Positions 41,126-48,498 of a DNA stretch of 50,443 nucleotides are shown here, piece by piece. The DNA comes from JAZRUY01 sp045598845. Lineage in GTDB: Bacteria > Verrucomicrobiota > Lentisphaeria > Victivallales > Victivallaceae. A program made the translations under genes and the position numbers. Where the stretch lies: NCBI GenBank assembly GCA_045598845.1, contig JAZRUY010000095.1, positions 1 to 50,443 on the forward strand, written 5' to 3'. Position 1 is the first letter of the stretch, and every line of letters starts with the position of its first letter. The notes below the pieces were generated by a model that saw only the letters and a program-made list of their open reading frames with translations, did no database searches and was not told where the DNA came from.

Positions 41126-42265
41126 ATGAGTATCTGGCATCACCTGTACATCGTGACTTTTCTCGCAGGGGCGGCGCTGACGCTGGCCGCCACGCCGGTA
41201 TTTAAAGTCATTGCGGAGAAACTCGACTTCATGGACCGCCCGCAGGCCAATCACAAGGGCCATGCGCGCGCCACCGCGCTGCTCGGAGGAGCGGCGATGT
41301 TTACCGTCTGGGTTATCTGTATAGCCGCGGCGCTGCTGGCGCTGCATTTCGGTTTGCTCCCCGGCATCGGCGCCGTTGTGAATTCCCACCTCGGCGGTAT
41401 CGGTTCATCGCTGCCGAGACTGGCGGTGCTGGTATGCGGCGGTTTTCTGTGCGCCGCGCTGGGGCTGGTCGATGACAAGTGGGCGATGAGCGCCGGAGTA
41501 AAATTCGCCGGTCAGTTCGCCATCGCGGCCTTCGTCACCGTGTACGGCGGATTAAGACTGAATTTGTTTATCGGCAACGATGCGGCGGCGGCGGCGGTCA
41601 CCGTGTTCTGGATTATGCTGATGATGAATTCCGTAAATTTCTTCGACAACATGGACGGATTAGCCGTCGGGACCATTGCGGTATCCATGCTGGTTTTCAC
41701 CGTGGCCGCCGCCATCAACCGGCAGTTTCTGGTGGGTTTGCTGGCGGCGTTGAACTGCGGAATATGCTGCGGCTTCTGGTTTTACAACGCCAGCCCGGCC
41801 GTAATCTTCATGGGTGATTCCGGCAGCCATTTTCTCGGCTATCTGGCGGCGGTTACCGCCGCCGCGATAAGCTGGTTCGGCAAGGATTTCTCCCTTTCCC
41901 GGTTCCCGGTGCTGATTCCGTTTTTCGCATTGGCGCTGCCGCTGTTCGACACCGCGATGGTAGTGGCGATAAGGACCCGGAACCGCAAACCGTTCTGGAT
42001 AGGCGATCACAATCACATTTCCCACCGGTTCGTCAGAATGGGATTGTCGCGGCGGCTGGCGGTCATACTGGTGCACCTGATGGCGCTGTGCCTCGGCCTC
42101 GGGGCGCTGCCGATGCTGTGGAGCAATTTCGCCACCGCGGCCCTGCTCGCGGGTCAGAGCGTCATAATGATCGCGGTGATTACGGTTATACAACTGGCGC
42201 TTTCCGAACGGAAAGACGCGAGAGAAACAGGAAAAGATCCTGAAAACGGCAAACCTGAAAAATAA
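41126..42265 (+). CDS. WecA/TagO-type undecaprenyl-phosphate sugar-1-phosphate transferase
   Basis: 379 residues with about eleven membrane helices. Motifs of the MraY/WecA superfamily: DRPQANHKGHARATALLGG (about 37-55), LGLVDDKWAMS (112-122), the catalytic NFFDNMDGLA (172-181), FMGDSGSHFLG (about 229-239) and the sugar-specific HNHISHRFVRMG (about 294-305). It transfers a sugar-1-phosphate (probably GlcNAc-1-P) to undecaprenyl phosphate, starting O-antigen-, ECA- or teichoic-type glycan synthesis at the inner membrane. It belongs to a string of envelope-related genes (hldE-type, arnA, arnD). Confidence 0.9.
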   Translation: MSIWHHLYIVTFLAGAALTLAATPVFKVIAEKLDFMDRPQANHKGHARATALLGGAAMFTVWVICIAAALLALHFGLLPGIGAVVNSHLGGIGSSLPRLAVLVCGGFLCAALGLVDDKWAMSAGVKFAGQFAIAAFVTVYGGLRLNLFIGNDAAAAAVTVFWIMLMMNSVNFFDNMDGLAVGTIAVSMLVFTVAAAINRQFLVGLLAALNCGICCGFWFYNASPAVIFMGDSGSHFLGYLAAVTAAAISWFGKDFSLSRFPVLIPFFALALPLFDTAMVVAIRTRNRKPFWIGDHNHISHRFVRMGLSRRLAVILVHLMALCLGLGALPMLWSNFATAALLAGQSVIMIAVITVIQLALSERKDARETGKDPENGKPEK

Positions 42266-42277
42266 AGGACGGCTACC

Positions 42278-42751
42278 ATGGGAACTGATTCAGCGCAACG
42301 CCCCGGATGGGACGACTACTTCATGAACATCGCCGAAGTGGCGGCGCAACGCAGCAACTGTTCCCGCCGGCATGTGGCGGCGGTGCTGGTGCGCGACAAC
42401 CGCATTATATCGACCGGCTACAACGGCACTCCCCGCGGCATCACCAACTGCGATGAAGGCGGATGCCCCCGCTGCAATTCCGATGTTCCGAGCGGCAGTC
42501 ACCTCGGTGAATGTCTCTGCTGCCATGCCGAGGAAAACGCCATTGTGCAGGCGGCCTACCACGGAATAGAGGTGAAAGGAGCCACTCTTTACACCACCTT
42601 CAGCCCCTGCCTGCTCTGCGCCAAAATGATCATCAACGCCGGAATCGTGGAAGTGGTGTATCACCGCAATTATTCCATCGATGATGTTTCACTGCGCCTG
42701 CTCCGCGAAGCGGGGGTGAAAGTGCGCGCCGTTGCCGAAAGCGGGCGGTGA
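42278..42751 (+). CDS. dCMP/cytidine deaminase-type zinc deaminase (ComEB-like)
   Basis: 157 residues. Zinc and catalytic motifs: HAEENAIVQAA (His and catalytic Glu, near 86-96) and TFSPCLLCAKMI with the two zinc cysteines PC-x2-C. The insertion rich in Cys (CDEGGCPRCNS) is common in bacterial dCMP deaminases and may bind a second zinc. It deaminates dCMP to dUMP to feed thymidylate synthesis. Its stop overlaps the following adenylyltransferase start by one base. Confidence 0.92.
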   Translation: MGTDSAQRPGWDDYFMNIAEVAAQRSNCSRRHVAAVLVRDNRIISTGYNGTPRGITNCDEGGCPRCNSDVPSGSHLGECLCCHAEENAIVQAAYHGIEVKGATLYTTFSPCLLCAKMIINAGIVEVVYHRNYSIDDVSLRLLREAGVKVRAVAESGR

Positions 42752-43242
42752 TGAATACGGGGACCGCCGCTGAACGGATACTGTCGCTGGACGCCGCGGT
42801 GCGCTGGCGCGCCGGATTGAGGGAACGCGGAATAACACTCGCGGTCACCAACGGCTGCTTCGATCTGCTGCACCGCGGGCACGCCGAATACCGGGCGGCG
42901 GCCCGGCCCGCCGCCGGCGCCTTGCTGGTACTGGTGAATTCGGATGACAGCGTAAGGCGTTTGAAAGGGCCGTCCCGGCCGCTGAACTGCGAATATGACC
43001 GGGCGTTTGTACTCGCTTCGCTGGCGGCGGTTGACCGCTGCGTGATTTTCGGCGCGGAACGCTGCGCGGCGGAACTCGCCGCGCTCTGTCCGGATGTATA
43101 TGTGAAAGGCGGCGACTATACCGTGGAAAAACTTGATCCGTCCGAACGCGCGGCGCTCGGGCAATGCGGGGCGCGGATTTGCTTTATCCCGTTTGTGCCG
43201 GGGAAATCCACTACCGCGGTTATAGAAAGGATGAAGTCCTGA
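42751..43242 (+). CDS. Heptose 1-phosphate adenylyltransferase-like (RfaE2/HldE C-terminal type)
   Basis: 163 residues from ATG 42751 (TGATG overlap with the deaminase gene); a GTG one codon earlier is possible. Cytidylyltransferase-fold motifs: TNGCFDLLHRGHAEYR (HxGH signature, near 30-45), VNSDDSVRRLKGPSRP (about 67-82) and VKGGDYTVEKL (about 111-121), with a C-terminal KSTTAVIERM (about 152-161). This is the stand-alone ADP-heptose-forming type that activates D-glycero-beta-D-manno-heptose 1-phosphate for LPS core, pointing to an LPS-bearing outer membrane. The kinase half (HldE N-terminus) is not in the window. Confidence 0.88.
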   Translation: MNTGTAAERILSLDAAVRWRAGLRERGITLAVTNGCFDLLHRGHAEYRAAARPAAGALLVLVNSDDSVRRLKGPSRPLNCEYDRAFVLASLAAVDRCVIFGAERCAAELAALCPDVYVKGGDYTVEKLDPSERAALGQCGARICFIPFVPGKSTTAVIERMKS

Positions 43243-43357
43243 ATCCGGGGTTTCAATTAGAAAAAAAACTGTTGCGGTGCTATATTTTATGAATTGGTTT
43301 TTGTTTTCGCTTATCGTGATAAAATAATACGGAATGACACAGAAAGGCGGCAAAGAG

Positions 43358-45355
43358 ATGAAGTGCGTTGTACTGGCTTACCACAACATCGGATGCGCGG
43401 CGATCAAAGCGCTGAAGGATAACGGCTACGGGATATCCGCCGTTTTCACCCACAAAGATAATCCGAATGAAAATATCTGGTTCGATTCCGTTGCCGAACT
43501 GGCCGGCAGTCTGGGGATTCCGGTTTATGCGCCGGAGGACATCAACCATCCGGTGTGGGTCGCCCGCATCAAGGCGATGAAACCGGATTTCATCTTCTCT
43601 TTCTACTACCGGAATATCGTTTCCGAGGAAATTCTGAAAATCGCCAAAAAGGGGGCGGTCAATCTGCACGGTTCCCTGCTTCCGAAATACCGCGGCCGGG
43701 TTCCGATCAACTGGGCGATTATCAACGGTGAAAAAAAGAGCGGTGTAACGCTTCACTATATGACCGCGAAAGCCGATGCCGGCGATATCATCGCGCAGAA
43801 GCAGTTCAGCATAACCGCGCAGGACACGGCGAAGACGGTGTTCGGCAAGGCGGAAAAAGCGGCGGCGGAGCTGCTTGACGAGCAGCTGCCGCTGCTGGCC
43901 GCCGGCAAAGCGAAACGCGTCAAACAGAATGAAAAAGCCGCCACCGTGTTCGGCAAACGCACGCCGGCCGACGGCGCCATCGACTGGAACGCCGATGCGG
44001 AAACCGTGCGCAATCTGGTCAGGGCGGTAACCAAGCCGTACCCGGGCGCGTTCAGTTTCATCGGCGACCGCAAATGTTTCTTCTGGTCGGTTGAATGTGT
44101 GAAGACCGCGAAAAAGGCGCAGCCTGGCACGGTGCTCGATTCCGCGCCGCTGACCATCGCCTGCGGCAGGAACGCGGTGAAAGTACTGACCGCCCAGCAG
44201 GAGAACGGGGTGTTCACCACCGGGGAGCAGCTCGCGGCGGAAGCCCGTATCGTCAAGAACATGGTTTTCGGCGCCGACCCCAGAATTATCCGGGCCGCCG
44301 CCCGCCGCAAATCGGTGCTGATTCTGGGCGTAAACGGCTTCATCGGCAGCCATATCAGCGAAAGGCTGCTCAAATCCGGCAAATACGATGTGTACGGCAT
44401 GGATCTGCGCAGCAACTACGTGGATCACCTCATCGGGAAATCCGGCTTCAACTTCCGCGAGGGCGACATTTCCATCCACAATGAATGGATCGAATATCAT
44501 GTGCGCAAATGCGATATCGTGCTGCCGCTGGTGGCGATCGCCACTCCGATTGAATATACCCGCAATCCGCTGCGGGTGTTCGAACTGGATTTCGAGCAGA
44601 ATCTGAGAATTGTCCGTTACTGCGTCAAATACAACAAGCGGATCATTTTCCCGTCCACCAGCGAAGTGTACGGCATGTGCGACGATGAGAATTTCGACGA
44701 GGACAACTCCAGGCTGGTCACCGGACCGATCCGGATGCAGCGCTGGATTTACTCCACCAGCAAGCAGTTGCTCGACCGGGTTATCTGGGCCTACGGCGCC
44801 AAGGGTCAGCTGCAGTTCACTCTGTTCCGGCCGTTCAACTGGATCGGGCCCCGGCTCGACTCGCTCAACAGCGCCAGAATCGGTTCGTCGCGCGCCATCA
44901 CCCAGCTGATTCTCAATCTGGTGCAGGGTTCGCCGATTCAGCTCATCGACGGCGGCGAGCAGAAACGCTGCTTTGTGGACATCAAGGAAGGCGTGGAGGC
45001 GCTGTTCCGGATCATCGAGAACAAGGATCACAAGTGCGACAGCGCCATAATCAATATCGGCAATCCGGACAATGAAGCCAGCATCAGGCGGATGGCGGAA
45101 ATTCTGGTGAAAAAATTCGACAAGCACCCGATGCGGAAGAAATTCCCCCCGTTCGCCGGTTACATGGTGGTGGAGTCAGGGAGTTTTTACGGCAAAGGCT
45201 ATCAGGATGTGCAGCACCGCAAGCCGAGTATCCGGAATGCGAAGAAACTGCTGGACTGGGAGCCGAAGATCACTTTGGACAAATCCATCGAAACCACTTT
45301 GGACTTCTTCCTGTCGGAAGCCGTCCGGTCCGGTGATTTCAATCTGGACAAGTAA
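43358..45355 (+). CDS. arnA: Bifunctional UDP-GlcA decarboxylase / UDP-Ara4N formyltransferase
   Basis: About 665 residues from ATG 43358, chosen because AAAGGCGG precedes it; an in-frame ATG at 43334 has none. The N-terminal formyltransferase (1-300) carries LHGSLLPKYRGRVPINW (catalytic Asn/His region) and a following conserved Asp. The C-terminal SDR domain (about 315-665) has VLILGVNGFIGSH (Rossmann) and FPSTSEVYGM with a downstream Y-x3-K (YSTSK). ArnA oxidatively decarboxylates UDP-glucuronate and formylates UDP-Ara4N for 4-amino-arabinose on lipid A, which weakens polymyxin binding. E. coli ArnA has 660 residues. arnD follows by 12 nt; arnB, arnC and arnT are not in the window. Confidence 0.95.
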   Translation: MKCVVLAYHNIGCAAIKALKDNGYGISAVFTHKDNPNENIWFDSVAELAGSLGIPVYAPEDINHPVWVARIKAMKPDFIFSFYYRNIVSEEILKIAKKGAVNLHGSLLPKYRGRVPINWAIINGEKKSGVTLHYMTAKADAGDIIAQKQFSITAQDTAKTVFGKAEKAAAELLDEQLPLLAAGKAKRVKQNEKAATVFGKRTPADGAIDWNADAETVRNLVRAVTKPYPGAFSFIGDRKCFFWSVECVKTAKKAQPGTVLDSAPLTIACGRNAVKVLTAQQENGVFTTGEQLAAEARIVKNMVFGADPRIIRAAARRKSVLILGVNGFIGSHISERLLKSGKYDVYGMDLRSNYVDHLIGKSGFNFREGDISIHNEWIEYHVRKCDIVLPLVAIATPIEYTRNPLRVFELDFEQNLRIVRYCVKYNKRIIFPSTSEVYGMCDDENFDEDNSRLVTGPIRMQRWIYSTSKQLLDRVIWAYGAKGQLQFTLFRPFNWIGPRLDSLNSARIGSSRAITQLILNLVQGSPIQLIDGGEQKRCFVDIKEGVEALFRIIENKDHKCDSAIINIGNPDNEASIRRMAEILVKKFDKHPMRKKFPPFAGYMVVESGSFYGKGYQDVQHRKPSIRNAKKLLDWEPKITLDKSIETTLDFFLSEAVRSGDFNLDK

Positions 45356-45367
45356 CCGTGCGCGGCG

Positions 45368-46267
45368 ATGAATAAATTTATCGCATTGCGTATCGATGTC
45401 GACACGCTGCGGGGCACCGCCCGCGGCGTGTCGCGCATTTGCGAAATCCTCGCCGGATACGGTGTGCGCGGTACCTTTTATTTTTCGCTCGGCCCGGACA
45501 ATATGGGGCGCCATCTGTGGCGGCTGCTGCGCCCGGCTTTTCTGTGGAAAATGCTGCGCACCGATGCAGCCGGACTTTACGGTCCGGAAATTATCCTGAT
45601 GGGAACCGCCTGGCCGGGGCCGCAGATATGGAAACACTGCGCGGCTCAGATCCGGGCGGCGGGCGATGCCGGTCATGAATCCGGCCTGCATGCCTGGGAT
45701 CATCACCGGGCGCAGGCGGCGCTGGGCAAAATGAGTCCGGAAGAGCTCCGGCGCGGAATCGGCAAAGGGCTGGATAAATTAAAACAGATTCTCGGAGCGG
45801 AGCGGATCTGCACCTCCGCCGCGCCCGGATGGCGCTGCAACGATGCCTTGCTGAAAGTCAAAGCGGAATATCCGTTTGCCTATAACAGCGATTGCCGCGG
45901 CTTCGCCCCGTTTTATCCGGTGGTGGACGGCGAAAAACTGCCGCAGATGCAGATTCCCGTCACTCTGCCCACCTACGATGAAGCGCTGGGGCGGAACGGC
46001 GTCACCGATGCCAACTACAATGATTTTCAAATTTCGCTGCTGCGCGAAGACCGGCCCAATGTGCTGACGGTTCATGCGGAAGCGGAAGGCGGCAAATGCG
46101 CCGCCATGTTCGACCGGTACCTGAAGGAGGTCGCCGCCCGCGGATACCGGGTCGGCACTCTCGGCGAACTTATGGAGGAAACCCGGGATTCCGCGCCGGC
46201 CGGCACCATGAAACTGGAGCCGTTTCCCGGGCGCGAAGGCGGTCTGGCGGTACAGCAGCGGCAATAA
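45368..46267 (+). CDS. arnD: 4-deoxy-4-formamido-L-arabinose-phosphoundecaprenol deformylase
   Basis: 299 residues of the NodB/polysaccharide-deacetylase fold. ALRIDVDTLRGT (catalytic Asp region) is at the start, HESGLHAWDHHRAQ (metal-binding His pair) near 104-117, SAAPGWRCN near 150-158 and VLTVHAEAEGGK (C-terminal His) near 230-241, as in E. coli ArnD. It removes the formyl group from the undecaprenyl-linked sugar at the inner membrane. arnA and arnD form an operon here. Confidence 0.92.
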   Translation: MNKFIALRIDVDTLRGTARGVSRICEILAGYGVRGTFYFSLGPDNMGRHLWRLLRPAFLWKMLRTDAAGLYGPEIILMGTAWPGPQIWKHCAAQIRAAGDAGHESGLHAWDHHRAQAALGKMSPEELRRGIGKGLDKLKQILGAERICTSAAPGWRCNDALLKVKAEYPFAYNSDCRGFAPFYPVVDGEKLPQMQIPVTLPTYDEALGRNGVTDANYNDFQISLLREDRPNVLTVHAEAEGGKCAAMFDRYLKEVAARGYRVGTLGELMEETRDSAPAGTMKLEPFPGREGGLAVQQRQ

Positions 46268-46333
46268 AATGCGTGGTTCAGTTTTTTTCTAAAATACACC
46301 AAGGACTGAAAGCGAAGGAGAGCGGAGGATACG

Positions 46334-46786
46334 ATGGAAGGCAAGTATGCGTTTTTAGAGAAGATACCGCGGGAAAAATCCAATCTGATCAAGGGTTTGC
46401 AGGCGGTTCAGGCGGCGGAGGGATATGTTTCCGATGAAAGCGTTTCCGCCATCGCGGAGTACTTTTCCGTAGCGCCGGTGGAAGTGGAGGGCGTGCTGAC
46501 TTTTTACGCCCAGTTCAAACGCGTTAAGCCGGGAAAATACAAAATAGCGGTGTGCGACGGCACCGCCTGTCATATCAAGGGTTCGCCGCAGATCGGCGGC
46601 TGGATACAGAATGAACTCGGGATAAAGCCCGGTGAAACGGATAAGGACGGCTTGTTCTCGCTGGAAACCGTGGCCTGCCTCGGCTGCTGCAGTCTGGCTC
46701 CGGTGATGAGCGTCAACGGCCGGGTTTACGGTAAACTCGACCGCAAGGCAATGGCGAAAATTCTCAAGGAGTATGCGGAAAAATGA
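46334..46786 (+). CDS. NuoE/HydC-like [2Fe-2S] subunit of an NADH-linked oxidoreductase
   Basis: 150 residues. A helical N-terminus (about 15-55) precedes a thioredoxin-like [2Fe-2S] domain with CDGTACHIKG (first Cys pair) and CLGCCSLAP (second pair) near 75-120. This is the NuoE/HndA/HydC family. GGAGG precedes the ATG by 5 nt and the stop overlaps the next start by 4 bp. With the following NuoF-like gene it is typical of electron-bifurcating [FeFe] hydrogenases or NADH-dependent formate/hydrogenase complexes. The catalytic hydrogenase subunit is not in the window. Confidence 0.9.
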   Translation: MEGKYAFLEKIPREKSNLIKGLQAVQAAEGYVSDESVSAIAEYFSVAPVEVEGVLTFYAQFKRVKPGKYKIAVCDGTACHIKGSPQIGGWIQNELGIKPGETDKDGLFSLETVACLGCCSLAPVMSVNGRVYGKLDRKAMAKILKEYAEK

Positions 46787-48498
46787 GTAAAATAGTGAAA
46801 TTCCGGGTCGGCATGGCCAGTTGCGGCATCGCCGCCGGCGCCGAACCGGTGCTGAACGCGCTGAAAGCCAAGGCGGATGTTCCGGTTGAGGAAACCGGCT
46901 GTCTGGGGCATTGCTATGCCGAACCGCTCGTGGAAGCGGTTCTGGACGACGGCGGATCCGTATTTTATTCCAAGGTCAAGGCGGATGACGCTTCCGTCGC
47001 CAACATTCTGGCGCTGGGGGAGAACGGCCGTTTCACCGTGCCGGAAATAAGGAAGAAGAAGGAACTGGTCAAAGTTCTGGCTCTGGCCGGAAAAATCAAC
47101 CCGACTGATTTCGACGACTACGTCGCCAACGGCGGCTACGGGGGTTTGAAAAAAGCGCTCGGCATGTCGCCGGCCGAAGTGGTCAACGAAGTCAAGTTGT
47201 CCGGACTGCGCGGCCGCGGGGGCGGCGGCTTCCCCACCGGCAGCAAGTGGAGTTTCCTCGCCGCCAAGCAGAGTGAGGAAAAGATTCTGATCTGCAATGC
47301 CGACGAGGGCGACCCGGGCGCGTTCATGGACCGCTCGCTGATGGAATCCGCGCCGCATCAGGTGCTGGAGGGCATGCTGATCGCCGCTTACGCCACCGGG
47401 GCCACCAAACTGTTCATCTACTGCCGCGCCGAATATCCGATGGCGATCAAACATCTGAAAATCGCCATCGCCCAGCTTGTTGAACATAAACTGAATGTGA
47501 TGTCCGGCCGCACGCTGGAAATCAATATCAAGGAAGGCGCCGGGGCGTTCGTCTGCGGCGAGGAAACCGCGCTCATCGCTTCTCTGGAAGGTCAGCGCGG
47601 CACCCCGCGTTTCCGGCCGCCGTTCCCGACCGACAGCGGCTGGAAAGGCTGGCCGAGTATGATCAACAACGTGGAAACCTACGGCAATGTGCCGCTGATT
47701 CTCCGCGAAGGCGCGCAGGCGTATGCGTCGATAGGCACCGAAGGCAGCAAGGGCACCAAGATTTTCGCGCTGGCCGGCGATTTGAAATATCCCGGTCTGG
47801 TGGAAGTTCCGATGGGCACCACCCTGCGCGAGATTGTGTTCGACATCGGCGGCGCGGATCCGGCCAAAGTCAAGGCGGTGCAGACCGGCGGTCCGTCCGG
47901 CGGCTGCATTCCGGTGGAACTGTTCGACACTCCGGTGGATTACGATTCGCTGCGGAAACTGGGCGCGATCATGGGTTCCGGCGGCATGATTGTGATCGGG
48001 AACGACCGCTGCATGGTGGAAACCGCCCGTTATTTTCTTAATTTTACTCATCGCGAAAGTTGCGGCAAATGCACTTTCTGCCGGGTGGGCACCACCCGCA
48101 TGTTTGAAACCCTGGAGCGCATTGTCGCCGGGAAAGGCACGGAAGACGATATCCGGCTGCTTGAGGAACTCAGTCCGAAAATCCGTATGGGTTCGCTCTG
48201 CGGGCTGGGGCAGACCGCGCCTAACCCGGTGCTGGCCACCCTGCGCTATTACCGTCACGAATACGAGGAGCATGTGAAAGAGCACCGCTGCCGCGCCTTG
48301 CAGTGCAACGCCATGGTCGATATGTTCCTCGACCAAAGCAAATGTGTCAAATGCGGTCTGTGCGCGCGCAGTTGCCCGGTGGGGGCGGTCGGCGGTGATT
48401 TTGTGATCGATAACAGCAAGTGCACCCGTTGCAACGGTTGCAAGGAGAGTTGCCCCAAACAGGCGATACGCAGAATTGAAAAAGGGAGCAATAAATAA
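46783..48498 (+). CDS. NuoF/HydB-like NADH- and FMN-binding subunit with ferredoxin domains
   Basis: 571 residues. An N-terminal thioredoxin-like [2Fe-2S] domain (Cys 14, 40, 44) is followed by the NuoF core. The core has RGRGGGGFPTGSKW (FMN/NADH, about 144-157), GDPGAFMDRS (about 176-185), GEETALIASLEG (about 260-271) and the [4Fe-4S] site ESCGKCTFCRVGTTR (about 425-439). Two C-terminal [4Fe-4S] ferredoxin motifs (CVKCGLCARSCPVGA and CTRCNGCKESCPKQA) follow. This is the HydB/HndC architecture, which passes electrons between NADH and iron-sulfur partners. The stop overlaps the next ATG (TAATG). Confidence 0.92.
   Translation: MSKIVKFRVGMASCGIAAGAEPVLNALKAKADVPVEETGCLGHCYAEPLVEAVLDDGGSVFYSKVKADDASVANILALGENGRFTVPEIRKKKELVKVLALAGKINPTDFDDYVANGGYGGLKKALGMSPAEVVNEVKLSGLRGRGGGGFPTGSKWSFLAAKQSEEKILICNADEGDPGAFMDRSLMESAPHQVLEGMLIAAYATGATKLFIYCRAEYPMAIKHLKIAIAQLVEHKLNVMSGRTLEINIKEGAGAFVCGEETALIASLEGQRGTPRFRPPFPTDSGWKGWPSMINNVETYGNVPLILREGAQAYASIGTEGSKGTKIFALAGDLKYPGLVEVPMGTTLREIVFDIGGADPAKVKAVQTGGPSGGCIPVELFDTPVDYDSLRKLGAIMGSGGMIVIGNDRCMVETARYFLNFTHRESCGKCTFCRVGTTRMFETLERIVAGKGTEDDIRLLEELSPKIRMGSLCGLGQTAPNPVLATLRYYRHEYEEHVKEHRCRALQCNAMVDMFLDQSKCVKCGLCARSCPVGAVGGDFVIDNSKCTRCNGCKESCPKQAIRRIEKGSNK

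Noticed and set aside
43243..43357. Promoter before arnA
   Set aside because: Candidate -10 boxes (TATATT, TAAAAT) have no -35 at acceptable spacing; I would not call a site.
43280..45127. 615-codon minus-strand frame
   Set aside because: It lies antisense to arnA, which has full-length family motifs. GC-rich codon bias creates this shadow frame.
46726..48336. 536-codon minus-strand frame (and 48255-50438, 727 codons)
   Set aside because: Both are antisense to well-identified NADH/iron-sulfur subunits and contain only low-complexity His/Gln/Arg-rich sequence.
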